A DNA stretch of 64,000 nucleotides from Methylomicrobium lacus_A (GTDB taxonomy: Bacteria; Pseudomonadota; Gammaproteobacteria; Methylococcales; Methylomonadaceae). Position 1 is the stretch's first letter, and each line of letters starts with the position of its first letter. This document shows, piece after piece, positions 50,107 to 59,407 of the stretch. The notes under the pieces were generated by a model. It was not told the DNA's origin and searched no databases. It worked only from the letters and a program-made list of their open reading frames with translations. The position numbers and the translations under genes are program-made. Location: assembly GCF_041897535.1 (NCBI RefSeq), contig NZ_CP169217.1, forward strand, positions 310,001 through 374,000, written 5' to 3'.

Positions 50107-51264
50107 TTAAACAAAGGATGAAATGGCTTCGATGACCCGACGTCCGCTGATACGGCGGGTGCACTCGAACCTGCGGGGCGTCCCGCGATGGTCTGGACAC
50201 CAGTCCCAATCGCTGGCGTCCAGACGATGACGGTTGAAACAACCGCTGCAGACGTTTCCGTCCGGAAAAATCCGGATACAGTCCTGCATCTCCGTATAAG
50301 GGTACGAAAAGCCGCTGATCAGACAGGTTTTGCAGCCGCTTGCCCAGGCAAGCCAGCTCAATCCGCTGCCGACGCCGATAAATAGTTTCGCATGCCGGAG
50401 ATAGTTGATCACCGTCTCCAAAGGCCCTTCTTCCAGGCATTTGACGCCTTGCGGAACCCTGTTGCCCCTGTATTCCCTGCCTTCTTTTGACAACAATACG
50501 ACCGTGTAACCCTTGTAGCGCAGAAAGCGCACGACCTCATCCCAGCCTTTGGGATTGTTCCAGTATTTTGCCTGGCACGTGGCGTGTAAGCCGATACAGA
50601 CATAGGGCTTATCCAACGGACTCGGCAAATCGGGGATCTTGATCAGCGGTTTGATTTCACGAAACGGCAGACCCAAAATATCGAAAGCCGGCTGGGCCAG
50701 CGGTTGTTCGCGAAAATCCGAGGGGTTTTTGCCGTAATCGTACGCGCCGTCTTCCTTATAAAACAAACCGATCCGATACATCGCATAAAGATCGTGGGCC
50801 GTTTCTCCCGGTTCGACGAATTCGATATCCGGGTAATTGTCCTTGAACAACCCGTTTAAAAATGTCGAACAAATCACCCGGCAGCCGTGCCGTTCGCGGA
50901 ACGCCTCCACCGCCGGCAGCCAAGCCAGCGTATCGCCCAGCGAGCCCGACTCAAAAGCGATATAGACGCGTTTGCCGGTGCAATCGAAGACATGCCGGTA
51001 CACGAGTTCGTTATCGCTTTGCCGATACACATCGACTCGCCAGCGCACAAAATAGCGGTGCGGCGTTCGCACCCAACCGCCGGCGGCAAGCTCGCATTGC
51101 ATCGCGAGCGCCGGATCGTCAAGGTCCTCGATCAACACTCGATAGTGTTCGCTCCCCTCGCCGGCAATTTCCAGATAGGCGCCGTCGATAAAGTTGCAAT
51201 GAAACATTTCTGCAGCCTCCATGCATTGTGCCGGCAGCGATGAGTCGGATTTAAATGTGGACAT
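50107..51264 (-). CDS. Autotransporter-type O-heptosyltransferase (Aah/TibC family)
   Basis: A 385-residue glycosyltransferase. The ATG at 51264 (MSTFKSDSSLPAQC) is chosen over ATG 51378, which adds an unlikely leader. The N-terminal beta domain (FIDGAYLEIAGEGSEHYRV), the Rossmann-like part with FESGSLGDTLAWLPAVEAF and GLHATCQAKYWNNPKGWDE, and VGVGSGLSWLAWASGCKTCL match the BAHT family, which puts heptose on Ser of autotransporter passengers in the cytoplasm. The C-terminal Cys set (CSGCFN, WCPDH, FECTRR) matches the iron-finger of TibC. No autotransporter lies nearby. It converges on a Ser-rich secreted protein gene. Confidence 0.85.
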   Translation of the reverse strand: MSTFKSDSSLPAQCMEAAEMFHCNFIDGAYLEIAGEGSEHYRVLIEDLDDPALAMQCELAAGGWVRTPHRYFVRWRVDVYRQSDNELVYRHVFDCTGKRVYIAFESGSLGDTLAWLPAVEAFRERHGCRVICSTFLNGLFKDNYPDIEFVEPGETAHDLYAMYRIGLFYKEDGAYDYGKNPSDFREQPLAQPAFDILGLPFREIKPLIKIPDLPSPLDKPYVCIGLHATCQAKYWNNPKGWDEVVRFLRYKGYTVVLLSKEGREYRGNRVPQGVKCLEEGPLETVINYLRHAKLFIGVGSGLSWLAWASGCKTCLISGFSYPYTEMQDCIRIFPDGNVCSGCFNRHRLDASDWDWCPDHRGTPRRFECTRRISGRRVIEAISSFV

Positions 51265-51290
51265 ATTGCGCGAATCTGTTGACGCTGAAT

Positions 51291-51929
51291 CTATCGAGGC
51301 GGACTCGCACTGGAATCCGGCGCCCCTCCCCCGAAAAACCCCGCGATCGCCCGAAAAACCTTCTTGATGCCGGCCCATAGCCTCGGCAACAGCCAGATCA
51401 TCAAGCCAATAAACAGCGCCAACGCGATCAGAAAAAAGAACGGATGCTGGACCGCGGCCCAGACGCCGGTGATCACCGCCACGTCTTCGCCGATCGACGC
51501 CATCCAGTTGCTGAACGGTTCCGGCGAGGTGTTGATCAGCACGCGGCTGCCGGCCTTGGTCATATGCGAGCCGGCCGCGAGGCCGCCGCCGACGATCGCG
51601 GCGGCGAGTTCGACGGCCGGGTTCAGCTCGCCGACCGCGCCGGCCGCCAGCATCGCGCCGGCCGGGATGCGGATGAAGGTGTGGATCGCATCCCAGCCGG
51701 TATCGACGCCCGGCGTCTTATCGGCAAAGAACTCGACGCAATACATCAAACCGGCGGCGAGCATCACGGCCGGATTCGCGACGATCTGCAAATCCGGCGG
51801 CAGCGCGATATTACCGCTGTTCGCGAGAAAGCCGAGCGTCAAGAGGGTCGCATAAAGATTGATGCCGCTAGCCCACGCCAGGCCCATCGTCAACGCCAGC
51901 GTCGTCGATATTTGATTCAGTGCGTCCAT
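51291..51929 (-). CDS. DUF4126 integral membrane protein
   Basis: A 212-residue membrane protein. The ATG at 51929 has an excellent ribosome binding site (GGAGGTG). Several hydrophobic segments, with Gly/Ala-rich loops and conserved parts LAWASGINLYATLLTLGFL, AGLMYCVEFFADKTPGVDT and GGGLAAGSHMTKAGSRVLIN, are typical of DUF4126 (function unknown). The C-terminus is a short cytoplasmic tail. It lies 26 bp upstream of the heptosyltransferase gene on the same strand, so co-transcription is likely, but a functional link is not shown. Confidence 0.82.
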   Translation of the reverse strand: MDALNQISTTLALTMGLAWASGINLYATLLTLGFLANSGNIALPPDLQIVANPAVMLAAGLMYCVEFFADKTPGVDTGWDAIHTFIRIPAGAMLAAGAVGELNPAVELAAAIVGGGLAAGSHMTKAGSRVLINTSPEPFSNWMASIGEDVAVITGVWAAVQHPFFFLIALALFIGLMIWLLPRLWAGIKKVFRAIAGFFGGGAPDSSASPPR

Positions 51930-52091
51930 AAAGGCACCTCCAGGATGATTGATTCGGCGATGGTAGCATAGCGCCATGAATGCCGACTTAATAAATCCGC
52001 ATCGACCTGCCGGCATTTTTTCGCGCATACAGGCTTCAGACCATGTAAAATGGATGCCATTACCCCACCGTTTTAACTTTGGATTTTAAAC

Positions 52092-52640
52092 GTGAATTTG
52101 AGAGGAACCACCATATTATCCGTGCGCCGCGGCAACAAGGTCGTGATCGGCGGAGACGGCCAAGTGACCCTGGGCAATACGGTCATGAAAGGCAATGCCC
52201 GCAAGGTGCGCCGGCTGTATCATGACAAGGTGATCGCCGGTTTTGCCGGTTCGACCGCGGACGCCTTTACCTTGTTCGAGCATTTCGAAGGCAAACTCGA
52301 AAAACATCGCGGCCATCTGATGCGCGCGGCGGTCGAAATGGCGAAAGACTGGCGCACCGACCGCACCCTCAGGCGCATGGAAGCGATGCTGACGATCGCG
52401 GACGCGAAAACCTCGTTGATCATCTCCGGCAACGGCGACGTGATCGAACCCGAACTGGATCTGATGGCGATCGGCTCCGGCGGCGCCTTCGCGCAGGCCG
52501 CCGCGCGCGCCTTGCTCGAAAATACCGAGTTGAGCGCCCGCGAGATCGTCGAAAAAGCGCTGACGATCGCGGCCGACATCTGCATTTATACAAATCACAA
52601 CTTGCGCATCGAAGAACTGGACGCGGAACCGAACGAGTAA
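52092..52640 (+). CDS. hslV: ATP-dependent protease subunit HslV
   Basis: A 182-residue proteasome-like peptidase. A GTG at 52092 gives MNLRGTTILSVRRGNKVVIG; the catalytic N-terminal Thr is exposed after cleavage in RGT-TILSV. GDGQVTLGNTVMKG and GSGGAFAQAAARAL are family motifs. Together with HslU it forms the HslVU heat-shock protease. The hslU gene starts 3 bp after the stop. Family length is about 175-180. Confidence 0.96.
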   Translation: MNLRGTTILSVRRGNKVVIGGDGQVTLGNTVMKGNARKVRRLYHDKVIAGFAGSTADAFTLFEHFEGKLEKHRGHLMRAAVEMAKDWRTDRTLRRMEAMLTIADAKTSLIISGNGDVIEPELDLMAIGSGGAFAQAAARALLENTELSAREIVEKALTIAADICIYTNHNLRIEELDAEPNE

Positions 52641-52643
52641 AGC

Positions 52644-53969
52644 ATGACCCAAATGACCCCCAAAGAAATCGTCCACGAACTGGACAAGCACATCGTCGGC
52701 CAAGCGAATGCGAAACGCTCGGTCGCGATCGCGCTGCGCAACCGTTGGCGCCGGCAGCAGGTCGACGCCTCGTTGCGCGAGGAAATCACCCCGAAAAATA
52801 TCCTGATGATCGGCCCGACCGGCGTCGGCAAGACCGAAATCGCGCGCCGTCTGGCACGCCTTGCGAATGCGCCGTTCATCAAGATCGAGGCGACCAAATT
52901 CACCGAAGTCGGCTATGTCGGCCGCGACGTCGAATCGATCATCCGCGACCTGGCCGATACCGCGGTCAAGATGATGCGCCAGTCCGAGATGGAAAAGGTG
53001 CAGATCAAGGCGTATGACGCGGCCGAGGACAGGATTCTCGACCTGCTGCTGCCCGAGGCGGACGGCGGCATGCGCTCGGAATCGCACGAATCGACCCGGC
53101 AAAAGATGCGCAAGAAACTGCGCGAAGGCGACCTCGACGACAAGGACATCGAAATCGACGTGCAGCTCGCGCCGATGGGCGTCGAGATCATGGCGCCTCC
53201 GGGCATGGAAGAGATGACCAATCAGTTGCAGGGCCTGTTCCAGAACATGGGCACCGGACGGACGCGCAGCCGCAAGATGAAGATCAAGCAAGCCTTCAAG
53301 GTCTTGCAGGAAGAGGAAGCCGCACGCCTGGTCAACGACGAGGAGATCAAGGTGAAGGCGGTCGAGGCGGTCGAGCAGAACGGCATCGTGTTTCTCGATG
53401 AAATCGACAAGATCTGCAAGCGCTCCGATAGCGGCGGTTCGGGCGGCGAAGTCTCGCGCGAAGGCGTGCAGCGCGATCTGTTGCCGATCGTCGAGGGCAG
53501 CACGGTCAGCACGAAGTATGGCGCGATCAAGACCGATCATATCCTGTTCATCGCCTCCGGCGCGTTCCATCTGACCAAGCCGTCGGACCTGATTCCGGAA
53601 CTGCAAGGCCGTTTCCCGATCCGGGTCGAACTCGAGGCCTTGTCCGCCGACGACTTTTTCCGTATCCTGACCGAGCCGGATGCCTCGCTGACCGAACAAT
53701 ATTCGGCGCTTTTGGCGACCGAAGGCGTCAATCTGAGCTTTGCGACCGACGGCATCCGAAGGATCGCCGAACTCGGATGGGAAGTCAACGAAAAAACCGA
53801 AAACATCGGCGCCCGGCGTCTGCATACGATCCTGGAGCGTTTGCTCGAAGAGATTTCGTTCAACGCCCCGGACCTGCTCGAAAAGAACGTCGTGATCGAT
53901 GCGGCTTATGTCGATCGCCACCTGGGCGAATTCGTCCACGACGAGGATTTGAGCCGGTATATCTTGTAG
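52644..53969 (+). CDS. hslU: ATP-dependent protease ATPase subunit HslU
   Basis: A 441-residue AAA+ unfoldase that feeds HslV. N-terminal TPKEIVHELDKHIVGQANAK, Walker A GPTGVGKTEIARRLA, Walker B LDEIDKI, the pore loop GYVGRD and the I-domain (about 110-240) are seen. The C-terminus ends DLSRYIL, which inserts into HslV. It is coupled to hslV and is followed 70 bp later by the DUF971 gene, an order common in gammaproteobacteria. Confidence 0.97.
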   Translation: MTQMTPKEIVHELDKHIVGQANAKRSVAIALRNRWRRQQVDASLREEITPKNILMIGPTGVGKTEIARRLARLANAPFIKIEATKFTEVGYVGRDVESIIRDLADTAVKMMRQSEMEKVQIKAYDAAEDRILDLLLPEADGGMRSESHESTRQKMRKKLREGDLDDKDIEIDVQLAPMGVEIMAPPGMEEMTNQLQGLFQNMGTGRTRSRKMKIKQAFKVLQEEEAARLVNDEEIKVKAVEAVEQNGIVFLDEIDKICKRSDSGGSGGEVSREGVQRDLLPIVEGSTVSTKYGAIKTDHILFIASGAFHLTKPSDLIPELQGRFPIRVELEALSADDFFRILTEPDASLTEQYSALLATEGVNLSFATDGIRRIAELGWEVNEKTENIGARRLHTILERLLEEISFNAPDLLEKNVVIDAAYVDRHLGEFVHDEDLSRYIL

Positions 53970-54039
53970 GCATGAGACTCAAGGCGGCGGGCGAAAACCT
54001 GCTGTCTTGCGTCCCCCTTCACCTTTCGTCTGACTGACT

Positions 54040-54432
54040 ATGCGCCTCCATACCCACCCCTGCAACGCGCTGCCGACCGAAATCAAACTGCATCAGGTTT
54101 CCAGGATTCTGGAAATCCACTTCGATGACGGCAAGGACTTCATGCTGCCCTGCGAATATCTGCGCGTCTACACGCCGTCCGCGGAAGCCCTAGGCCATGC
54201 GCCCGGACAGGAAATCCTGCAGACCGGCAAGGAAAATGTCACGATCAGGGAGATACATCCGATCGGCAATTATGCGATCTGCCCGGTGTTCAGCGACGGC
54301 CATAACAGCGGCATTTACACCTGGGACCTGCTCTACCAACTCGGCGCCGAATACGACAGCCTGTGGACCAGCTACCTGGAACGCCTTAAGGCAGCCGGGT
54401 ACCAACGCCTGGAACCCCAACATTTACAATAA
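54040..54432 (+). CDS. DUF971 protein
   Basis: A 130-residue protein of DUF971 (a domain related to the N-terminal part of gamma-butyrobetaine hydroxylase). Motifs: LHQVSRILEIHFDDGKDF, LPCEYLRVYTPSAE, PIGNYAICPVFSDGHNSGIY. A role in Fe-S cluster processes has been proposed for related proteins; here the function is not shown. It sits between hslU and ubiE (3 bp gap), a conserved position. Confidence 0.85.
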   Translation: MRLHTHPCNALPTEIKLHQVSRILEIHFDDGKDFMLPCEYLRVYTPSAEALGHAPGQEILQTGKENVTIREIHPIGNYAICPVFSDGHNSGIYTWDLLYQLGAEYDSLWTSYLERLKAAGYQRLEPQHLQ

Positions 54433-54435
54433 ATT

Positions 54436-55185
54436 ATGACTCATCACAAAACGACCCATTTCGGCTTCAAGGAAGTCGCGACCGAAGACAAGGTCAAACT
54501 GGTACGCGGCGTTTTCGACTCGGTCGCCGAAAAATACGACATCATGAACGACCTGATGTCGCTCGGCATTCACCGCATCTGGAAACGGATTGCGATCCAG
54601 CTTTGCAATGTCCGCAGCGGCGAAAAAGTGCTCGACCTGGCTGGCGGCACCGGCGATTTGACCACACTACTCGAAAAACGCGTCGGCAAGGACGGCCTGG
54701 TCGTGCTCGCCGACATCAACTCGGAAATGCTGCGCACCGGCCGCAACCGCCTGATCGACCGCGGCCTGTCCGGCAACATCGACTATGCGCAGGTGAATGC
54801 CGAATGCCTGCCGTTCGAGGACAATACCTTCGACTGCGTGATCATCGGCTTCGGCCTCCGCAACGTGACCGACAAGGACGCCGCCTTACGCTCGATGCAT
54901 CGCGTGCTGAAACCCGGCGGCCGCTGCCTGGTGCTCGAATTTTCGCATCCGATCGACCCGATCACCGAAAAGGTTTACGACTTCTATTCGTTCAGCCTGC
55001 TGCCTAAAATCGGCAAGCTCGTCGCGAAGGACGAAGACAGCTACCGTTACCTGGCCGAGTCGATCAGGATGCACCCGAAGCAGACCGAACTGAAGGCGAT
55101 GATGGAAAACGCCGGCTTCGAACGCTGCGAGTTTTACAACATGACGCAAGGCATCGTCGCGGTGCATCGCGGCTACAAGATCTGA
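54436..55185 (+). CDS. ubiE: Ubiquinone/menaquinone biosynthesis C-methyltransferase
   Basis: A 249-residue C-methyltransferase for the quinone ring. THFGFKEVATEDKVKLVRGV and YDIMNDLMSLGIHRIWKR are diagnostic; motif I is VLDLAGGTGDLT; YDFYSFSLLPKIGKLVAKD and ESIRMHPKQ complete the family pattern. The gene is followed 1 bp later by ubiJ and then ubiB, the classic ubiE-ubiJ-ubiB order of aerobic quinone synthesis. Confidence 0.97.
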   Translation: MTHHKTTHFGFKEVATEDKVKLVRGVFDSVAEKYDIMNDLMSLGIHRIWKRIAIQLCNVRSGEKVLDLAGGTGDLTTLLEKRVGKDGLVVLADINSEMLRTGRNRLIDRGLSGNIDYAQVNAECLPFEDNTFDCVIIGFGLRNVTDKDAALRSMHRVLKPGGRCLVLEFSHPIDPITEKVYDFYSFSLLPKIGKLVAKDEDSYRYLAESIRMHPKQTELKAMMENAGFERCEFYNMTQGIVAVHRGYKI

Positions 55186-55186
55186 G

Positions 55187-55822
55187 ATGGCGCTCAAACC
55201 GTTGTTGACCGTCGCGCTCGAAAACGCGCTGAACCGCTATATCAGGCTGGACCTGGACGTCGGCGAATTGCTGTCGCCGCTCGCCGGCAAGGTGATCGGA
55301 CTGACCGTCGAACCGTTCGGCGAAACGCTGTATCTGTGCCCGACGACGGACGCGATCCAAGTACTGGATGCCTACCCCAGAGAGCCCGACACCCGGATCA
55401 CAGGGTCGCTGTGGTCATTGGGCCTGATGGGAGTCAGCGCCAAGCCGATGCGTTCGGTGTTCTCTGGCGAAGTCAAGATCGAAGGCGACGTGTCGACCGG
55501 GCGCAAATTCCAGGCCTTGTTCGACAAACTGAACATCGATCTCGAAGAAAAACTGTCGCAATTTACCGGCGACGTGATCGCGCATCAAATCGGTAATCTT
55601 TTTCGCAAAGGTTTCGGCTGGACGAAGCAATCGATCAAATCTTTCGAACTGAATTTGAGCGAATTTCTGCAGGAAGAAACGCGCGATCTGCCGGCAAATC
55701 CCGAAGCCGATATTTTTTATCGCCATGTCGATGAACTGCGCGCCGATTTCGACCGTCTGAACAGCCGAATCGAACGCCTCGAAGCCGCCTTAACCCGGAA
55801 GCCCCTTGCGCAAAGCGAATGA
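55187..55822 (+). CDS. ubiJ: Ubiquinone biosynthesis accessory factor UbiJ
   Basis: A 211-residue protein with an SCP2 lipid-binding domain (residues about 10-110, LTVALENALNRYIRLD and VKIEGDVSTGRKFQALFDKL) and a helical C-terminal part. UbiJ binds ubiquinone intermediates and holds the Ubi complex. It lies between ubiE and ubiB, as in E. coli. Confidence 0.92.
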   Translation: MALKPLLTVALENALNRYIRLDLDVGELLSPLAGKVIGLTVEPFGETLYLCPTTDAIQVLDAYPREPDTRITGSLWSLGLMGVSAKPMRSVFSGEVKIEGDVSTGRKFQALFDKLNIDLEEKLSQFTGDVIAHQIGNLFRKGFGWTKQSIKSFELNLSEFLQEETRDLPANPEADIFYRHVDELRADFDRLNSRIERLEAALTRKPLAQSE

Positions 55823-55862
55823 TGCCGAGCCTGCGCCCTCACCTGACCGCGACTAACTGAAC

Positions 55863-57413
55863 GTGATCAATCCTAGAATCTTATTCCGCTTGATCCATAT
55901 CAATTGGGTCCTGGTGTTTCACGGCCTCGATGAAATCGTGCTGAAAACGCACCTGTTCCGTCCTGTCCGCTTCCTGGCCGCGCTGTCGCCTTATTACTGG
56001 CTCAGAAGGCGCAACGAACCGCGCGGCGTGCGCATCCGCAAGACGCTTGAGGACCTCGGGCCGATCTATGTCAAATTCGGCCAGGCGCTGTCCACCCGCA
56101 AGGACCTGCTGCCGGACGACATCGCCGACGAACTGGTCAAACTGCAGGACCGGGTGCCGCCGTTCCCGAACGAGGTCGCCCGCCGGATCATCGAGCAGGA
56201 ACTCGGCATGCCGATCGACGAGGCGTTCGCCGACTTCGATCCGACGCCGCTGGCTTCGGCCTCGGTCGCGCAGGTGCACACCGCCCGGCTGCCCAGCGGC
56301 GAAGACGTCGTGGTCAAGGTGCTGCGTCCCGACATCGAGGACCGCATTCATTCCGATATTGCGCTGCTCTATGAACTGGCCCGCTTCGCCGAACGCTTCT
56401 GGTCGGACGCGCGTCGCCTCAGGGCGCTCGAAGTGGTCGCCGAATTCGAAAAAACCACGCTCGACGAACTCGATCTGGTCCGGGAAGCGGCGAACGCGGC
56501 CAAACTGCGGCGCAACTTCGAAAACTCGGACATCATCTATGTGCCTGAAATCCATTGGCCGCTGTCCCGGCAGAAGGTGATGGTGATGGAAAGGATCAAA
56601 GGCATCCCGGTCGGCGAGATCGAACAATTGAAGGCCGGCGGCGCCGACTTCAAATTGCTGGCCGAGCGCGGCGTCGAGATCTTCTTCACGCAGGTGTTCC
56701 GAGACAATTTTTTCCATGCCGACATGCATCCCGGCAATATTTTCGTCGACCTGCCGGCCAAATACATCGCGGTCGATTTCGGCATCGTCGGTTCCTTGTC
56801 GTTGTCCGACCAGCATTATCTGGCCGAAAACTTCCTGGCGTTTTTCAATCGAGATTACCGCAAGGTCGCGCGGATGCACGTCGAATCGGGCTGGGTACCG
56901 AGTTCGACCCGGATCGAGGAATTCGAATCGGCGATCCGCGGCGTCTGCGAACCGATCTTCGAAAAACCGCTGCGCGACATCTCGTTCGGCCAGCTCTTGC
57001 TGCGCCTGTTCCAGACCGCGCGCCGCTTCGACATGCATGTGCAACCGCAGCTGGTACTGTTGCAGAAAACCTTGCTGAACATCGAAGGCCTGGGCCGCCA
57101 GCTCTATCCGGAACTGGATTTATGGCAAACCGCGAAGCCCTTCCTCGAAAAATGGTTCCAGGAACGAATGGGGCCGAAAGCCAAACTGAATCAGCTGATG
57201 GCACACTTCCCGGAACTCGCCCAGCAACTTCCCGAAGTGCCGTCGCTGCTGTACAAGGCGCTCGACAATGCCGCCTACGCGAAACAGACCAGCGAGGCGC
57301 AAACCCGCGAACTGGCGGAACTGCGCAAGCAGATCGAAGCCAATCATCAATCCACGCAGTGGATGATCCTCGTCAGCGCGGCATTGATCAGCGCGGCGAT
57401 CTTTTTCGGCTAA
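55863..57413 (+). CDS. ubiB: Ubiquinone biosynthesis protein UbiB (ABC1 kinase-like)
   Basis: A 516-residue atypical kinase of the ABC1/COQ8 family needed for ubiquinone synthesis. KxGQ motif in KFGQALSTRKDLLPDD, the Ala-rich loop ASASVAQVH replacing the Gly-rich loop, VVVKVLRP, and HADMHPGNIFVD (catalytic region) then AVDFGIVG are present. A C-terminal membrane helix (WMILVSAALISAAIFF) ends the protein. It closes the ubiE-ubiJ-ubiB unit and is followed by a strong hairpin. Confidence 0.96.
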   Translation: MINPRILFRLIHINWVLVFHGLDEIVLKTHLFRPVRFLAALSPYYWLRRRNEPRGVRIRKTLEDLGPIYVKFGQALSTRKDLLPDDIADELVKLQDRVPPFPNEVARRIIEQELGMPIDEAFADFDPTPLASASVAQVHTARLPSGEDVVVKVLRPDIEDRIHSDIALLYELARFAERFWSDARRLRALEVVAEFEKTTLDELDLVREAANAAKLRRNFENSDIIYVPEIHWPLSRQKVMVMERIKGIPVGEIEQLKAGGADFKLLAERGVEIFFTQVFRDNFFHADMHPGNIFVDLPAKYIAVDFGIVGSLSLSDQHYLAENFLAFFNRDYRKVARMHVESGWVPSSTRIEEFESAIRGVCEPIFEKPLRDISFGQLLLRLFQTARRFDMHVQPQLVLLQKTLLNIEGLGRQLYPELDLWQTAKPFLEKWFQERMGPKAKLNQLMAHFPELAQQLPEVPSLLYKALDNAAYAKQTSEAQTRELAELRKQIEANHQSTQWMILVSAALISAAIFFG

Positions 57414-57434
57414 CCTCACACCCTCTTGGCAATC

Positions 57435-57472
57435 GGCTGAATTTCGCTGGCGCCGCCCAGCGAAATTCAGCC
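57435..57472. terminator. Long hairpin after ubiB
   Basis: A perfect 16-bp inverted repeat (GGCTGAATTTCGCTGG / CCAGCGAAATTCAGCC) with a 6-base loop, 22 bp after the ubiB stop. No T run, so it may be a weak terminator or an mRNA-protecting end. Confidence 0.6.
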
Positions 57473-57562
57473 TAAGACCGGCAGTCCCCATCCCTGTCTT
57501 TTTTCAGAATAGCGCGAACCGCACCGCCGCAGGCGTTGCAGCGGCAGGCGCGCACATCCCGG

Positions 57563-57624
57563 TTGACAACTCACAGTCTAACTGCTAATTTGCCTTGTTG
57601 GCACTCGCCTCAATAGAGTGCTAA
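57563..57624 (+). promoter_or_regulatory. hrcA promoter and CIRCE operator
   Basis: TTGACA at 57563-57568 with TAATTT 17 bases on (57586-57591) is a good sigma-70 promoter. Downstream, TTGGCACTC-N9-GAGTGCTAA (57598-57624) matches the CIRCE operator (TTAGCACTC-N9-GAGTGCTAA) with one mismatch. HrcA binding here would repress hrcA and grpE, with heat relieving it. Confidence 0.9.
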
Positions 57625-57648
57625 AAACGATTTCCGTTAGAGGTTAGT

Positions 57649-58704
57649 GTGAGTCATCCGCATCCATTAAATGAACGCTCGTTGCAGTTATTGAAGACCC
57701 TGATCGAGCGTTATATCAGCGACGGGCAGCCTGTCGGGTCGCGCGTGCTGTCGAAAGATTCCGATTTGAAGCTGAGCCCGGCCACGATTCGCAACGTAAT
57801 GGCCGACCTCGAAGACCTGGGTCTGATCCATTCGCCGCATACGTCCGCGGGCCGGGTGCCGACGGTCAGCGGTTACCGGCTATTCGTCGACAGTCTGCTG
57901 ACGGTCAAACCGTTGGAAATACGCGAAGTAAACCGCCTGCAGGAAAGCCTGTCCGCGATCGACGATCAGAGTCAGGCGCTCGGCACGGCTTCGCGGCTGC
58001 TCTCCGAACTGACCCAGATGGCCGGCGTCGTGACCCTGCCGAAGCGCGAGACGTTGTTTCTGCGCCATGTCGAATTCCTGCCCTTGTCGCATTCGCGCGT
58101 GCTGGTGATCTTCGTGACCAATGAACAGGAAGTGCATAACAAGATCATTCACACCTCGCGCCTGTTCAGCCCCGCCGAATTGCAGCAGGCGGCCAATTAT
58201 CTGAATTCGATCTATTCGGGCCGCAGCCTGGCGTCCGTGCGCGATGCGGTGCTGCAGGAACTGCAGGACGACCGCGAACAGATGAACCAGTTGATGCTCG
58301 ATGCGATCCAGATCGCACAACTGGCGTTCGACCCTGACGACAAGAAAGAAGATTTCGTGCTGAGCGGCGAAACCAATCTGATGGGCTTTTCCGAATTGTC
58401 CGACCGCGACCGCCTGCGGAGCCTGTTCGAAGCGTTCAGCCAGAAACAGGGCGTGATCCATCTGCTCGATCAATGCATGAAGGCCGACGGCGTGCAGATC
58501 TTCATCGGCGAGGAGTCCGGCTATCAGGCCTTCGATCATTGCAGCCTGGTTACCGCCTCCTATTCGGTCAGCGACGAAGTGGTCGGCGTACTCGGGGTGA
58601 TCGGGCCGACGCGGATGGCGTACGAAAAAATCATTCCGTATGTCGATGTGACCGCAAAATTGTTGAGCGCCGCCTTGAATCCGAAATCCGCATCCCCATC
58701 ATAA
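57649..58704 (+). CDS. hrcA: Heat-inducible transcription repressor HrcA
   Basis: A 351-residue repressor that binds CIRCE. The winged-helix part is residues 1-75 (LKTLIERYISDGQPVGSRVL, SPATIRNVMADLEDLGLIHS, PHTSAGRVPTVSGYRLFVD). A GAF-like dimer domain follows (about 115-345; VTLPKRETLFLRHVEFLPLS). It is preceded by its own operator, so it is autoregulated. grpE follows 64 bp later. The start codon GTG/ATG context gives the family N-terminus. Confidence 0.96.
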   Translation: MSHPHPLNERSLQLLKTLIERYISDGQPVGSRVLSKDSDLKLSPATIRNVMADLEDLGLIHSPHTSAGRVPTVSGYRLFVDSLLTVKPLEIREVNRLQESLSAIDDQSQALGTASRLLSELTQMAGVVTLPKRETLFLRHVEFLPLSHSRVLVIFVTNEQEVHNKIIHTSRLFSPAELQQAANYLNSIYSGRSLASVRDAVLQELQDDREQMNQLMLDAIQIAQLAFDPDDKKEDFVLSGETNLMGFSELSDRDRLRSLFEAFSQKQGVIHLLDQCMKADGVQIFIGEESGYQAFDHCSLVTASYSVSDEVVGVLGVIGPTRMAYEKIIPYVDVTAKLLSAALNPKSASPS

Positions 58705-58768
58705 CAACCATGATGATTTGGGTGCGCAACCATGCGCGTGACTAATTATTTTTCAGGAAAATTTTTGC

Positions 58769-59407
58769 ATGAGTAACAATCAGGAAAACGCCGAAGCCCA
58801 AGTACAGGCCGAGGCGCAGGAAAACACCGAAAACCAGGCCGCTGCGGAAAACGAAGCGCCGGAAGTGGCACAGACCGAGCAAGAGGGGCCGACGATAGAA
58901 CAATTGCAGGTCAAACTGGCCGAAGCCGAGAAGAAGGCGCAGGAAAATTGGGACAAGGCGGTCAGAACGGTCGCCGAGATGGATAACCTGCGTAAAAGAA
59001 CGCAGCGCGACCTCGAAAGCGCGCACAAATTTGCGCTGGAAAATTTCGCGAAAGCCCTGTTGCCGGTGCTGGACAGCCTCGTGTTGGGCTTGCAGGCCGC
59101 GACCGGCGACAGCCCGGAAGTGCAAAAATTCCGCGAAGGCAGCGAACTGACCTTGAAACAGTTCGAAGCGGTGTTCGACAAATTCAACATCGAAGCGATC
59201 GACCCGCTGGGCCAGCCTTTCAATGCCGAACAGCATCAGGCGATGATGGTGCAGGAAATCGAAGGCGCCGCACCGAATACGGTCGTGAACGTCTTCCAAA
59301 AAGGCTATCTGTTGAACGGGCGCCTGCTGCGTCCGGCGATGGTGGTGGTCGCGAAGGCACCGCAAAAACCGGTAGAGAATCCCCCGATTATCGACGAACA
59401 GGCTTGA
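58769..59407 (+). CDS. grpE: Nucleotide exchange factor GrpE
   Basis: A 212-residue GrpE that releases ADP from DnaK. An acidic/Glu-rich N-terminal stretch (residues 1-45) is followed by the long coiled coil (about 45-110, VRTVAEMDNLRKRTQRDLES) and a beta domain with PLGQPFNAEQHQAMM and VVNVFQKGYLLNGRLLRPA. The stop codon overlaps the -35 of the dnaK promoter. It is 64 bp after hrcA. Confidence 0.96.
   Translation: MSNNQENAEAQVQAEAQENTENQAAAENEAPEVAQTEQEGPTIEQLQVKLAEAEKKAQENWDKAVRTVAEMDNLRKRTQRDLESAHKFALENFAKALLPVLDSLVLGLQAATGDSPEVQKFREGSELTLKQFEAVFDKFNIEAIDPLGQPFNAEQHQAMMVQEIEGAAPNTVVNVFQKGYLLNGRLLRPAMVVVAKAPQKPVENPPIIDEQA

Noticed and set aside
50107..51378. ATG at 51378 as start of the heptosyltransferase
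   Set aside because: It adds 38 residues unlike the family and would run into the DUF4126 gene end.
52116..53939. Long minus-strand open frame of 607 codons
   Set aside because: It is the antisense shadow of hslV and hslU, both of which have full family motifs.
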